The position numbers were made by a program, and so were the translations under genes. From DASXHZ01 sp036488085 (GTDB lineage Bacteria > Acidobacteriota > Thermoanaerobaculia > Gp7-AA8): DNA of 64,000 bases. Below, one piece after another: positions 22,082-31,365 of this stretch. The notes under the pieces are model-generated. The model searched no databases. It was not told the origin of the DNA and saw nothing but the letters and a program-made list of their open reading frames with translations. Each line of letters starts with the position of its first letter. Within the stretch, counting starts at the first letter, position 1. The DNA lies in contig DASXHZ010000004.1 of assembly GCA_036488085.1 (NCBI GenBank), positions 1 through 64,000 of the forward strand, in the 5' to 3' direction.

Positions 22082-22107
22082 CTCCTCACGTCGCGGGACG
22101 TGAGGAG
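22082..22107 (+). promoter_or_regulatory. Perfect hairpin masking the nuoL ribosome-binding site
   Basis: An 11-bp perfect stem (CTCCTCACGTC / GACGTGAGGAG) with a GCGG loop ends one base before the nuoL ATG at 22109. The only Shine-Dalgarno-like sequence (GAGGAG) is the 3' arm of the stem, so it would be hidden when the hairpin forms. Ribosomes arriving from the upstream gene, heat or a protein could open it. Confidence 0.65.
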
Positions 22108-22108
22108 A

Positions 22109-24007
22109 ATGCTCAATCATCTTTGGTTAATACCCGCCGCGCCGTTCATCGGCTTCCTGCTGAACGGCCTGTTCGGCAAACGCGTCGGGAAACCGTTCGT
22201 ATCGGTCGTGGCGCTCGCCGGCTCCCTCGGCGCGGCGGTCCTCGGCACGGCTGCGATCTTCCAGTACCACGCCGCCTATCCCCACGGCGAGCGCTTCGTC
22301 AACGTCATCTACAACTGGTTCCAGTCGGGCAACGTCGGCGTCGACGTCGCGTTCCAGCTCGACCCACTCTCCATCGTGATGCTGCTCATCGTCACGTGGG
22401 TCGCCTTCCTCATTCACGTCTACTCCGTCGGCTACATGCACGACGACGACGGCTACTGGCGCTACTTCGCCTACCTCAATCTCTTCCTCGCCGAGATGCT
22501 GATCCTCATCCTCGGCAGCAGCTACCTGATGATGTTCGTCGGATGGGAAGGGGTCGGCCTCTGCTCCTACCTTCTCGTCGGCTTCTACTACAAGACCGAC
22601 TACGCGCCCGCGGCGGGCAAGAAAGCATTCGTCGTCAACCGCATCGGCGACTTCGGCTTCCTGGTCGCCATGTTCCTGATGTTCGCCTACTTCGGGAGCG
22701 TCGACTTCGCGCGCGTGGCGCAGATCGCGTCGGGCGGCGGCATCTCGACCTCGCTCGTTACCGCGATCTGCCTGCTTCTGCTTCTCGGCGCCTGCGGTAA
22801 GAGCGCGCAGATCCCGCTGTACGTCTGGCTGCCCGACGCCATGGCCGGCCCCACACCGGTCTCCGCCCTCATCCACGCCGCGACGATGGTCACCGCGGGG
22901 GTCTACATGATCGCCCGCACGAACGTGCTCTATCGTCTCGCGCCGGACGCGATGATGGTCGTCGCCATCATCGGCGGCGCGACGGCACTCTTCGCCGCGA
23001 CGATCGCCCTCCGGCAGTGGGACATCAAGAAGGTCCTCGCCTACTCCACCATCTCGCAGCTCGGCTTCATGTTCATCGGCGTCGGCGTCGGAGCCTTCAG
23101 CGCCGGAATCTTCCACCTCGTGACGCACGCGTTCTTCAAGGCGTGCCTCTTCCTCGGGTCGGGCAGCGTCATTCACGCGATGGGCGGCGAGCAGGACATG
23201 CGCAAGATGGGCGGCCTGCGTACCAAGATCCCGCAGACCTACCGCACGTTCGCGATCGCGACCTACGCCATCGCCGGACTGCCGCTAGCGGCCGGCTTCT
23301 TCTCGAAGGACGAGATCCTCTCGAGCGCCTGGGCGACGCCATACTTCCCCGCCGTCGGGAAGCTCGTCTGGCTTCTCGGGACGCTCGCCGCCTTCTGCAC
23401 CGCCTTCTACATGTACCGGCTCGTCTACCTGACGTTCTTCGGCGAGTTCCGCGGAACGCACGAGCAGGAACATCACCTCCACGAGTCCCCCCCGAGCATG
23501 GTCGGACCGCTGTGGATCCTCGCCCTGCTCGCGATCTTCGGCGGCCTTCTCGGCCTCCCGAACGTGTTCCACTTCATGCCGGGCTTCCTCGGCCATTGGC
23601 TCGAGCTTCCGGAGATCGAGATTCCGGCCGCGAGTGAGTGGACGGTCATGCTGATCTCCACCGCGATCGCGATCCTCGGCTGGCTCGTCGCCCGCGCGCT
23701 CTACAAAGACAAGCAGCTCGCCAGCGACGCCGCGTTCGAGCAGCGCTCGCCCGCCCTCGCACGTGCGATCGAGAACAAGTGGTACGTCGACGAGCTCTAC
23801 GGCGCGATCGTCGTCCGTCCGCTGGAGCGGATCTCGCTCTTCTTCTGGAAGGTCGTAGACGCCATCATCGACGGCACGGCGGCGCTCATCGGATGGACCG
23901 TCGCCGGTGCGGGCGACCTCCTCCGCTTCTTCCAGACCGGCAACGTCCGCAATTACGCGCTGATGTTCTTCCTCGGCGTGGTCGTCTTCATCTGGGTGGT
24001 GGCGTGA
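22109..24007 (+). CDS. nuoL: NADH-quinone oxidoreductase subunit L (NuoL), 632 aa
   Basis: Antiporter-like proton-pumping subunit with about 16 membrane helices. Typical segments are MFVGWEGVGLCSYLLVGFYY, LPDAMAGPTPVSALIHAATMVTAG, KKVLAYSTISQLGFMFIGVG and FHLVTHAFFKACLFLGSGS. The C-terminal lateral-helix region follows residue about 500. I chose the ATG at 22109; a GTG at 22100 is in frame but falls inside the hairpin stem. The stop overlaps nuoM by one base. Confidence 0.97.
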   Translation: MLNHLWLIPAAPFIGFLLNGLFGKRVGKPFVSVVALAGSLGAAVLGTAAIFQYHAAYPHGERFVNVIYNWFQSGNVGVDVAFQLDPLSIVMLLIVTWVAFLIHVYSVGYMHDDDGYWRYFAYLNLFLAEMLILILGSSYLMMFVGWEGVGLCSYLLVGFYYKTDYAPAAGKKAFVVNRIGDFGFLVAMFLMFAYFGSVDFARVAQIASGGGISTSLVTAICLLLLLGACGKSAQIPLYVWLPDAMAGPTPVSALIHAATMVTAGVYMIARTNVLYRLAPDAMMVVAIIGGATALFAATIALRQWDIKKVLAYSTISQLGFMFIGVGVGAFSAGIFHLVTHAFFKACLFLGSGSVIHAMGGEQDMRKMGGLRTKIPQTYRTFAIATYAIAGLPLAAGFFSKDEILSSAWATPYFPAVGKLVWLLGTLAAFCTAFYMYRLVYLTFFGEFRGTHEQEHHLHESPPSMVGPLWILALLAIFGGLLGLPNVFHFMPGFLGHWLELPEIEIPAASEWTVMLISTAIAILGWLVARALYKDKQLASDAAFEQRSPALARAIENKWYVDELYGAIVVRPLERISLFFWKVVDAIIDGTAALIGWTVAGAGDLLRFFQTGNVRNYALMFFLGVVVFIWVVA

Positions 24008-25521
24008 TGTTGCTCAGTACCGTCCTCTGGCTCCCGATCGCCGCCGCCTTCCTGCTGGTCTTCTTCCCGCGCCGCAACGCCGCCGCTATCAAGATCTTCG
24101 GCTTCGCCGCCTCGCTCGCCACGTTCATCATCTCCCTCGGCATCCTGCCGCGCTTCACCGACGTCGCCGGCTTTCAGCTCGTCGAACAGCACAACTGGAT
24201 TCCGCAGTGGGGCATCCACTACGGCCTCGGCGTCGACGGCATCTCGCTCTGGCTCATCCTCCTGACCACGCTCCTCACGCCGGTGGTGTTCCTCTCGTCG
24301 TGGAATACGATCAAGAAGCATCCGAAGGAGTACGTCATCGCCTTCCTCGTCATGGAAGCGGCGATGATCGGCGTCTTCGCGGCGACCGACCTCCTGCTCT
24401 TCTATGTCTTCTTCGAGCTGACGCTGATCCCGATGTACCTCGTGATCGGCGTCTGGGGCGGCGCGAACCGCGTCTATGCGGCGATCAAGTTCTTCATCTT
24501 CACGATGGCCGGATCGCTGCTGATGCTTCTCGGCATCATCTATCTCGCGTTCCAGAACTATCACCAGACCGGCTTGATCACCTTCACGATCACCGATCTG
24601 TACGGCGTCTCGCTCCCCTCGCACATGCAGACGCTCCTCTTCTTCGCCTTCGCATTGGCGTTCGCGATCAAGGTGCCGCTCTTCCCGGTGCACACCTGGC
24701 TGCCGGATGCGCACGTCGAGGCGCCGACGGGCGGCTCGATCATCCTCGCCGGCGTCATGCTGAAGATGGGGACTTACGGCTTCCTGCGCTTCGTCCTGCC
24801 GTTCTTCCCCGACGCGAGCGCGAAGTGGACGTGGCTCCTGATCGCCCTGAGCGTCATCGGGATCATCTACGGCGCGCTGGTGGCGTGGGTGCAACCGGAC
24901 ATGAAGAAGCTCGTCGCCTACTCATCCGTCTCGCACCTTGGGTTCTGCGTCCTCGGCATCTTCGCCCTCAGCCAGACCTCGATCGAAGGCTCGATCCTGC
25001 AGATGGTCAACCACGGCCTTTCGACAGGAGCGTTGTTCCTGCTCGTCGGTGTCATCTACGAGCGGAGGCACACACGCCTCCTCGCCGACTACGGCGGGCT
25101 CGCGCAGACGATGCCGGTGTACGCTGTTCTGTTCGTCATCGCCATGCTTTCGAGCGTCGGGCTCCCCGGTCTGAACGGCTTCATCGGCGAGTTCCTGATC
25201 CTCAGCGGCACGTTCCAGACGCATCCGACCGCAGCAGTGATCGCGGCGACCGGCGTCATCCTCGCCGCCATCTACCTTCTCTGGCTGATTCAGAAAGTCT
25301 TCTACGGGCCGATGACGCATGAAGAGAACAAGAACGTTCCGGAGATCGCCTGGAACGAAGTCGCCGCGCTCGTGCCGCTGATCGTTCTCATGGTCTGGAT
25401 CGGCGTCCATCCGAACACCTTCCTCAAACGGATGTCGCCGAGCGTGCAGGAGCTGATCAGCGTCGTGAAGCAGGAGAAGAGCGGGCACGTGATGGAAGCG
25501 AGCGCGGGGGGTGTGCGATGA
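24007..25521 (+). CDS. nuoM: NADH-quinone oxidoreductase subunit M (NuoM), 504 aa
   Basis: Antiporter-like subunit with about 14 helices. The motifs GLGVDGISLWLILLTTLLTP, FYVFFELTLIPMYLVIGVWG, FPVHTWLPDAHVEAPTGGSI and MKKLVAYSSVSHLGFCVLGI are diagnostic. The conserved glutamate of helix 5 (FFELTLIPM) and the helix-7 lysine are present. The ATG shares one base with the nuoL stop (TGATG), and its own stop overlaps nuoN by four bases (ATGA). It pumps protons in the membrane arm. Confidence 0.97.
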   Translation: MLLSTVLWLPIAAAFLLVFFPRRNAAAIKIFGFAASLATFIISLGILPRFTDVAGFQLVEQHNWIPQWGIHYGLGVDGISLWLILLTTLLTPVVFLSSWNTIKKHPKEYVIAFLVMEAAMIGVFAATDLLLFYVFFELTLIPMYLVIGVWGGANRVYAAIKFFIFTMAGSLLMLLGIIYLAFQNYHQTGLITFTITDLYGVSLPSHMQTLLFFAFALAFAIKVPLFPVHTWLPDAHVEAPTGGSIILAGVMLKMGTYGFLRFVLPFFPDASAKWTWLLIALSVIGIIYGALVAWVQPDMKKLVAYSSVSHLGFCVLGIFALSQTSIEGSILQMVNHGLSTGALFLLVGVIYERRHTRLLADYGGLAQTMPVYAVLFVIAMLSSVGLPGLNGFIGEFLILSGTFQTHPTAAVIAATGVILAAIYLLWLIQKVFYGPMTHEENKNVPEIAWNEVAALVPLIVLMVWIGVHPNTFLKRMSPSVQELISVVKQEKSGHVMEASAGGVR

Positions 25522-26972
25522 ACCTCCATCCCCTGATCGAACCGGGATGGATGAACGCCATCCTCCCCGAGTTGATCCTCTCGATCGCCGGGATGATCTT
25601 GATCCTGTTCGACGCCTTCCTGCCGCGTGTGAAAGAGGCGTTGGCGCCGCTCGCGATCATCTTCATCACGGTCGCGGCCTGGTCAGAAAACCTCGTAAAG
25701 GGTGGGACCTTCTTCGGCGGCACGTACGAGATCTCCGCGATCACGCGTGTCTTCGACATCACCTTCTTCCTCGCCACCATGCTGGCGACGCTGTTCGCCC
25801 GCGACTACCTCGACCGCGAGCACATCGAGGGGGGCGAGTTCTATGCGCTCCTGATGTGGGGCGCGGTCGGCATGATGATGATGGCGAAGGGGCTCGACCT
25901 CCTCATCATCGTCCTCGGCCTCGAGATCCTCTCGCTCTGCATCTTCGTCCTCTGCGGCTACCACCGCCGTCTCGCGGTCGCGAACGAGGCGAGCCTCAAG
26001 TACTTCCTGATGGGGGCCTTCGCGACCGGATTCATCCTCTACGGCACGGCGCTCTTCTACGGCGCGACGCAGTCGACCAACATCACGAAGATGGGACAGT
26101 GGTTCGCCACCGGGAGGTCGACGCCGCTCCTCACCGTCGCCTTCGTCCTGCTCATGTCGGGCTTCGGCTTCAAACTGGCGCTCGCACCGTTCCACGCGTG
26201 GGCGCCCGACGTCTACCAGGGCGCACCAACGCCTGTGTCCGGGTGGCTCTCCGTCGCGCCCAAGGCGGCGACGCTCATCGCGCTCGTCCGGATCTTCTGG
26301 GCGATGTCGCCGATGCTCCCGCACGTCGAGTGGATGAAGATGGTCGCGGCGCTCTCGATCCTCTCGATGCTGGTCGGCAACGCCGTCGCCATCGTGCAGC
26401 GTGACTTGAAGCGGATGCTCGCCTACTCCGGCATCGCGCACGTCGGCTACATGATGATTGCCATGCTCACGGTGCGTGACGAGTCGGTCGCCGCCGTCGC
26501 CGTCTACACCATCGTCTACGCCCTCATGAACATCGGAGCGTTCGGCGTCGTCTCACTGCTCGCGAAGAACCAGAACGACCCGCAAACGCTCGACGACATC
26601 GCGGGGCTGGGTTTCCGGCGTCCGTTCTACGGCCTGGCGCTGGCGATCTGCATGTTCTCGCTCGCGGGGCTGCCGGCCACCGGCGGCTTCATGTCGAAGT
26701 TCTATGTCTTCAAGTCGGCGGTCGACTCGGGCCACACCACGGTGGCATTCATCGGCATCCTCGCGTCGATCATCTCCGTCTACTACTACCTCCGGGTGGT
26801 CTATTACCTCTACATGAAGGAGCCCGAACGCGAGCCGGTCGAGACCATCGGCGACGTCTTCTCCGCGGGCGCGCTCGCGATCTCCATGATCGGGATTCTC
26901 CTGATCGGTATCTACCCGACTCCGTTGTTCGACATGGCCGGCGCCGCGGCGAAAGCGTTGTTGCAGCAGTAA
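25518..26972 (+). CDS. nuoN: NADH-quinone oxidoreductase subunit N (NuoN), 484 aa
   Basis: Third antiporter-like subunit with about 14 helices. Visible hallmarks are LGLEILSLCIFVLCGYHRR, ANEASLKYFLMGAFATGFILYG, FKLALAPFHAWAPDVYQGAPTPV, and LKRMLAYSGIAHVGYMMIAM. The order and length match NuoN of bacterial complex I. The gene is coupled to nuoM by an ATGA overlap and is followed by rex after 10 bases. Confidence 0.97.
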   Translation: MNLHPLIEPGWMNAILPELILSIAGMILILFDAFLPRVKEALAPLAIIFITVAAWSENLVKGGTFFGGTYEISAITRVFDITFFLATMLATLFARDYLDREHIEGGEFYALLMWGAVGMMMMAKGLDLLIIVLGLEILSLCIFVLCGYHRRLAVANEASLKYFLMGAFATGFILYGTALFYGATQSTNITKMGQWFATGRSTPLLTVAFVLLMSGFGFKLALAPFHAWAPDVYQGAPTPVSGWLSVAPKAATLIALVRIFWAMSPMLPHVEWMKMVAALSILSMLVGNAVAIVQRDLKRMLAYSGIAHVGYMMIAMLTVRDESVAAVAVYTIVYALMNIGAFGVVSLLAKNQNDPQTLDDIAGLGFRRPFYGLALAICMFSLAGLPATGGFMSKFYVFKSAVDSGHTTVAFIGILASIISVYYYLRVVYYLYMKEPEREPVETIGDVFSAGALAISMIGILLIGIYPTPLFDMAGAAAKALLQQ

Positions 26973-26982
26973 CAACGAAGAC

Positions 26983-27642
26983 ATGGCATCCAGGACCCCG
27001 GATAAAGACGCAGTCTCCGAGCTGACGACGGGACGCCTCTCCGTCTACCTCCGCTCGCTCGCCTATCTCGAGCAGATCGGGCAGAAAACGGTCTCCTCTC
27101 ACGAGCTCGCGGAGCGTTTCCACCTCAACTCCTCGCAGATCCGGAAGGACCTCGCCTGCTTCGGCGAGTTCGGGACGCGCGGCGTGGGCTACGACGTCTG
27201 CAAGCTGAAGACAGAGCTGGCGCGCGAGCTCGGCATCGACCGCACCCGCAACATCGTCATCGCCGGCGCCGGCAACCTCGGCATGGCGCTCGCCGACTAC
27301 CGCGGCTTCAACGGCAACGGGTTCCACATCGTGGCGCTGCTCGACAACGATGGCGAGAAGATCGGCCGTACTTCTCGGAGCGGCATCCCGGTGATCGACT
27401 CGACGCGCATCGAGAAAGTCGTCCGCGAGAATAGCGTCGAGATCGGGATCATCGCCGTGAATCCCGAAGCCGCGCAGTCGGTCTACGACGCGCTCGTGCA
27501 TGCCGGCGTCGTCGCTGTCCTCAACTTCGCGCCGGCACAACTACGGCTCACGAACGGCGTGAAAGTCCGCAACGTCGATCTCCGCATCAACCTCGAGTCG
27601 CTGTCATTCCACTTGAAGAACGTGGAAGACGGCGTGGCGTGA
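26983..27642 (+). CDS. rex: Redox-sensing transcriptional repressor Rex, 219 aa
   Basis: The N-terminal winged helix (residues 15-80) contains the DNA-reading sequence FHLNSSQIRKDLACFGEFGTR. The Rossmann domain has the NADH-binding GAGNLG (95-100), and IGIIAVNPEAAQSVYDALV and LNFAPAQL lie in its C-terminal half. Rex binds TTGTGAA-N4-TTCACAA when NADH is low and lets go when NADH rises. It is the last gene of nuoGHJKLMN and a near-perfect Rex site sits at that operon's promoter, so it should control itself and complex I. Its stop is directly adjacent to that of the convergent kinase gene. Confidence 0.97.
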   Translation: MASRTPDKDAVSELTTGRLSVYLRSLAYLEQIGQKTVSSHELAERFHLNSSQIRKDLACFGEFGTRGVGYDVCKLKTELARELGIDRTRNIVIAGAGNLGMALADYRGFNGNGFHIVALLDNDGEKIGRTSRSGIPVIDSTRIEKVVRENSVEIGIIAVNPEAAQSVYDALVHAGVVAVLNFAPAQLRLTNGVKVRNVDLRINLESLSFHLKNVEDGVA

Positions 27643-30036
27643 CTACCGCGCGGCGCTGAGCCGTCGCTCGAGATCCGCGAGGGCTTCGCTGAGGCGGGGC
27701 ATGAGTTCCGCGGCTTTCGCGATGTCGCCCGCGCGTGCGGCGTCCTCGATCTCATTCGCGAGCACCGTCGCGGCAGTCCCGAAGTGGCTGACGGAGCCCT
27801 TGAGCTTGTGCGCGGCGTCGAAGAGTGCCGACGCATTTCTCATGACGATCGCTTCATGCATGGCATCGACGAGAGGCGGGGTCTGCAGAGCGAAGGCCTC
27901 ACTGACGCGCGCCAGCAGACGGACGTTGCCATCGACGATGTCCAGCAACGTGTCCGGCTCGATCAGCCGCAACGCGGCCGAGAGCTCCATCATGTCGATC
28001 GGTTTGGTGAGAACCGCATCCATCCCCGCTTCGAGACAGCGGTCGCGGTCTTCCTTCCGGGTGAACGCCGTCATGGCGATAACGCGCGTCCGCTTCCCGC
28101 GGTCGGTGGCACGGAGGCGCCGCGTCGCTTCGAGGCCGTCGATCCCGGGGAGCTGCACGTCCATCAGGACGACGTCGAACCGTTCGGAGTCGAGCCGCGC
28201 CATTGCCTCTTCGGCATTCGTCGCGGTCGCGACGATGTGCCCCATCCGCCGGAGCGCCTCCGCCGCGAACTCCTGGTTCACCGGGTGGTCGTCGACGACG
28301 AGCACCCGCAGCCGCGGCCCGCTCGACGAGCGCAATGGCGGGGGCAGGCGCTTCGGCGGCCGGATCAGTCCGACCGCGATCCCGACCACGTCGAACAGCT
28401 CGCGCTCCGATACCGGCCGCGTGACGTGCAGCCGGTCGACGTGCGGAGCCGCGAGCGGCGAACAGATCAACACGAACGGATCCGGAATCTCGCGCGTTTC
28501 GACGCCGATCGTCAGCGCATAGCGCCCGGCCGGCGCCTCGTCGTACGACTCGCACGCTGTCGCAAAGATCCCGCGCGAACGCAGCATCTCAGCGACGAGG
28601 GCGCGCGACTGCGGCTGTGGATCGACCACCAGCATCGACTTCCCCGCGAGCGCGCTCTCCCACTGCCGGCGCACCGCGGCCGCGAATTGGTCGGTCTCGG
28701 TCGGGACCGTGAAGCGGAACACGCTTCCCTTTCCCGGCTCGCTGTCGACCGTGATCGTGCCGCCCATCGTCTCGACGAGCCGCGCCACGATGGCGAGCCC
28801 GAGGCCTGTCCCGCCGGCCCCGCGTCCGCGGCCGGTATCGCCCTGCGTGAACGGCTGGAAGATCGAATCCTGTTGCGACGGGACGATCCCCGCGCCGGTA
28901 TCGCGAACCTCGAACGCAATTTGCGCTTTCCCGTCCTGCGGAGGCGCCACATTGGAGACTCGTACAGTGATCTCGCCCGACTGCGTGAACTTGATCGCAT
29001 TGCCGACGAGATTGATGACGATCTGGCGCAGCCGGAGCGAGTCGCCCCACACGGAGTCGGGGACGTCGGCGTTCACGATGTACGCGACACCGAGGGACTT
29101 AGCGGCCGCGGTGATTCCGAGCGGCTTCATCGTCTCGTGCATCCACTCGCGAATGCTGAAGTAGACCGGCTCGAGCTCGATGCGGCGCGCCTCGATGCGC
29201 GAGAAGTCGAGGATGTCGTCGATCGTGCCGAGGAGCGACTCGGCGGAGCGCTGGGCCATGTCGAGCTGGCGGATGCGTTGCGGCGACGTCTCCCCGTCGC
29301 GCGCGAGCTGCAGCATCCCGATGACGCCGTGCAGCGGCGTTCGCATCTCGTGCGACATGTTCGCCAGGAAGTCGCTCTTTGCGGCGTTCGCCTCCTCCGC
29401 GCGCGCCGTCTCATGTTCGAGTCGTTGGATCAGGTCGCGCGACACGTGGATCGACTCCGCCATCTGCGCGCGCCGCTTCTCCGAGGTACGGGCGCTCATC
29501 GCGACGTACAGACCGGCCACGCCGATGAACGTCAGCTTCGTGACCGATACCGCGATACCGACCTGCCGGCCGTTCGCGATTTCGACATACGCGAGCATCC
29601 CGGCGAAACAGAAGACGCTCCAGACCGTGAACGCCACGCAGCGGCGCACCGTCGTCTGCATCTGATCCGCGACGCGGAGCACCGGGATGAAGAACAGCCA
29701 GCTCTTCTCCGCGCCGGTCGCGTAGATCGCATACGACCAGACCACGATGTCGCCGAAGAGAAAGAACAGCGTGAGGTCGTACGAGGCGCGGAGCAGCGTC
29801 ACCCGGACGACCGCCCACGAGACGAAGGCGTAGACGACCAGCACGATCGCCACGCTCCACCACGTCTGCAGCACCGCCCCTTGCGGCGCGAGAAAGCGGT
29901 TGTTCAGGTAGACGCCGAGGGTCAGGAAAAGCGAGCCGACGACGCGCATCGCCGGGATGTCGTAAAGCGCGAGCCGTCGCGCGCGCTCGCCGCGGCGCTC
30001 TTCGATTTCAGCGGGGTCGAGAGCGATGGGACGCAT
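27643..30036 (-). CDS. Hybrid sensor histidine kinase with receiver and HPt domains, 797 aa
   Basis: Five or six membrane helices at residues 30-185 form a sensor without a large periplasmic loop. A HisKA domain follows with the phospho-accepting His229 (FLANMSHEMRTPLHG), then an HATPase domain (LVGNAIKFTQSG, DTGAGI, GTGLGLAIV). A degenerate receiver-like segment (about 460-560) comes next, then a true receiver with Asp626 (VVLMDVQLPGIDGLEATRR). A C-terminal HPt domain carries His743 (FDAAHKLKGSVSHFG). This is a complete intramolecular phosphorelay of the BarA/ArcB type. The signal and final target are unknown. Confidence 0.95.
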   Translation of the reverse strand: MRPIALDPAEIEERRGERARRLALYDIPAMRVVGSLFLTLGVYLNNRFLAPQGAVLQTWWSVAIVLVVYAFVSWAVVRVTLLRASYDLTLFFLFGDIVVWSYAIYATGAEKSWLFFIPVLRVADQMQTTVRRCVAFTVWSVFCFAGMLAYVEIANGRQVGIAVSVTKLTFIGVAGLYVAMSARTSEKRRAQMAESIHVSRDLIQRLEHETARAEEANAAKSDFLANMSHEMRTPLHGVIGMLQLARDGETSPQRIRQLDMAQRSAESLLGTIDDILDFSRIEARRIELEPVYFSIREWMHETMKPLGITAAAKSLGVAYIVNADVPDSVWGDSLRLRQIVINLVGNAIKFTQSGEITVRVSNVAPPQDGKAQIAFEVRDTGAGIVPSQQDSIFQPFTQGDTGRGRGAGGTGLGLAIVARLVETMGGTITVDSEPGKGSVFRFTVPTETDQFAAAVRRQWESALAGKSMLVVDPQPQSRALVAEMLRSRGIFATACESYDEAPAGRYALTIGVETREIPDPFVLICSPLAAPHVDRLHVTRPVSERELFDVVGIAVGLIRPPKRLPPPLRSSSGPRLRVLVVDDHPVNQEFAAEALRRMGHIVATATNAEEAMARLDSERFDVVLMDVQLPGIDGLEATRRLRATDRGKRTRVIAMTAFTRKEDRDRCLEAGMDAVLTKPIDMMELSAALRLIEPDTLLDIVDGNVRLLARVSEAFALQTPPLVDAMHEAIVMRNASALFDAAHKLKGSVSHFGTAATVLANEIEDAARAGDIAKAAELMPRLSEALADLERRLSAAR

Positions 30037-30040
30037 GTCA

Positions 30041-30139
30041 GTTGCCGGTGGTTAGTTGCCGGTGGCCAGTGGCCGGTTGCCGGTTGCCGGATTCCTCTGG
30101 CGACCGGCAACTGGCCACCGGCAACTGGCCACCGGCAAC
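30041..30139. repeat. Heptad-repeat hairpin between kinase and BTAD-receiver genes
   Basis: The whole stretch is in one 7-base register: GTTGCCG, GTGGTTA, GTTGCCG and GTGGCCA lead in, and CCGGCAA alternating with CTGGCCA leads out, with a loop around 30091-30100. The arms pair to form a stem of roughly 40 bases. It fills the gap between two minus-strand genes, ending 3 bases from the stop of the upstream one. Confidence 0.9.
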
Positions 30140-30142
30140 AGA

Positions 30143-31297
30143 TTACTCCCCCGTCGCCGTCTTCGCGCTGCGCGCCAGCACCTGCCGGATGCGCGGCAGC
30201 AGCACTTCCTTGCGGATCGGCTTGCGCAGGAAGTCGGCCGCCCCTGCCTCGAGGCTCTGCGCCTCGACCTCGGCGCCCGCGGTGCCGGTGATGAAGACGG
30301 CAGGCGTCTCGATCCCCTTCTGGATCATGATCTCGAAGAGGCGGAGGCCGCTCAGCGTCGGGATGTTGATGTCGAGGATCAGCAGGTCGAACTTGCGGCG
30401 CGCGATCTCCATCAGCCCATCGGCGCCGTCGGCGACGATCACCACCTCGTATCCCGCTTCGTTGAGGAAGCCTTCGACGAGCGCGGCGGAGACGAGGTCG
30501 TCCTCGACGACGAGCACGAGCATCGGGCTGCTCGCTTGATTCCGGAACGCCTCGCGCGGGGCCGGGGCGCGCTTGAGCGCCTCGAGGATCTCCTGATGCA
30601 GCCGCTCCGTCTCATCGCTCGGTGCGCGTGAGAACTCGCGCCGCAAAACGTCGGCGCACTCCTGGTAACGGCGGAGCGCCGCGTCGGCGCGTCCTTGTTC
30701 TAGTTGAAGGCGCATCAGCGTCCGGTGCACGACTTCCTGCGACGGATCGAGTGCGAGGAGGCGTCCGGCGCTCTCGACTGCGTTCTCCCACCAGCCGGCG
30801 CGCACCTGCGCCGCGAGCAGGCGGCTGAAGATGATGACCGCGCCGCGCCAGAGCGAAAGGCGGCGTTCGGTGATCCAGTCGTCGAATCGTGTGATCCCGC
30901 TCGAGAACCCTTCCAGCAGGTTCCCGCGATAGAGGTCGGCGGCGGCGTTGATGCTGTTGATCGACGGCGACGCCATCAGATCCATGAATCGCTGCGCGTC
31001 GACGTCGACGACGTCGCGATTGAAGCGGACGCTGTCGGGTCCTTCCACCAAAATGCCCGGGGGCAGAAACCGCAGCGCCATCTGCAGCTCGCGCACGACC
31101 TCACGCGCCCGCACCTCGGCGTCCCCTTCCCCTCCGGCGATCAGCTCCGCGACTTCGCGCAAGGTCGGCCGTCCGCCGATCTTCAGCGCGAGGTAGATGA
31201 CGAGCGCCTGCGTCTTCTTGTTCCCGATCGAAAGCGCGTTGCCGCGATGGTCGACAGCCGAGAACTCGCCGAGAAGACGGATCTTGAGGAGGTGCAT
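30143..31297 (-). CDS. BTAD-type regulator with C-terminal receiver domain, 384 aa
   Basis: The N-terminal part (residues 1-100) is a winged-helix-like OmpR/SARP-type segment (IRLLGEFSAVDHRGNALSIG, LREVAELIAGGEGDAEVRAREVVREL). A bacterial transcriptional activator domain follows (about 105-235: RGNLLEGFSSGITRFDDWITERR, then VHRTLMRLQLEQGRADAALRRYQ). The C-terminus (about 262-380) is a receiver with VVEDD, the phospho-acceptor in LLILDINIPTLSG, TGTAG and the lysine in FLRKPI. Receivers normally come first in response regulators; here the order is reversed. It is probably a DNA-binding activator controlled by one of the neighbouring kinases. Confidence 0.85.
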   Translation of the reverse strand: MHLLKIRLLGEFSAVDHRGNALSIGNKKTQALVIYLALKIGGRPTLREVAELIAGGEGDAEVRAREVVRELQMALRFLPPGILVEGPDSVRFNRDVVDVDAQRFMDLMASPSINSINAAADLYRGNLLEGFSSGITRFDDWITERRLSLWRGAVIIFSRLLAAQVRAGWWENAVESAGRLLALDPSQEVVHRTLMRLQLEQGRADAALRRYQECADVLRREFSRAPSDETERLHQEILEALKRAPAPREAFRNQASSPMLVLVVEDDLVSAALVEGFLNEAGYEVVIVADGADGLMEIARRKFDLLILDINIPTLSGLRLFEIMIQKGIETPAVFITGTAGAEVEAQSLEAGAADFLRKPIRKEVLLPRIRQVLARSAKTATGE

Positions 31298-31365
31298 GGA
31301 TGCTGGACCTGCCTGAGGATAGCACGGCCCAGCCCGACAGCCGGAATTAAGGAGATGCGCTGCCG

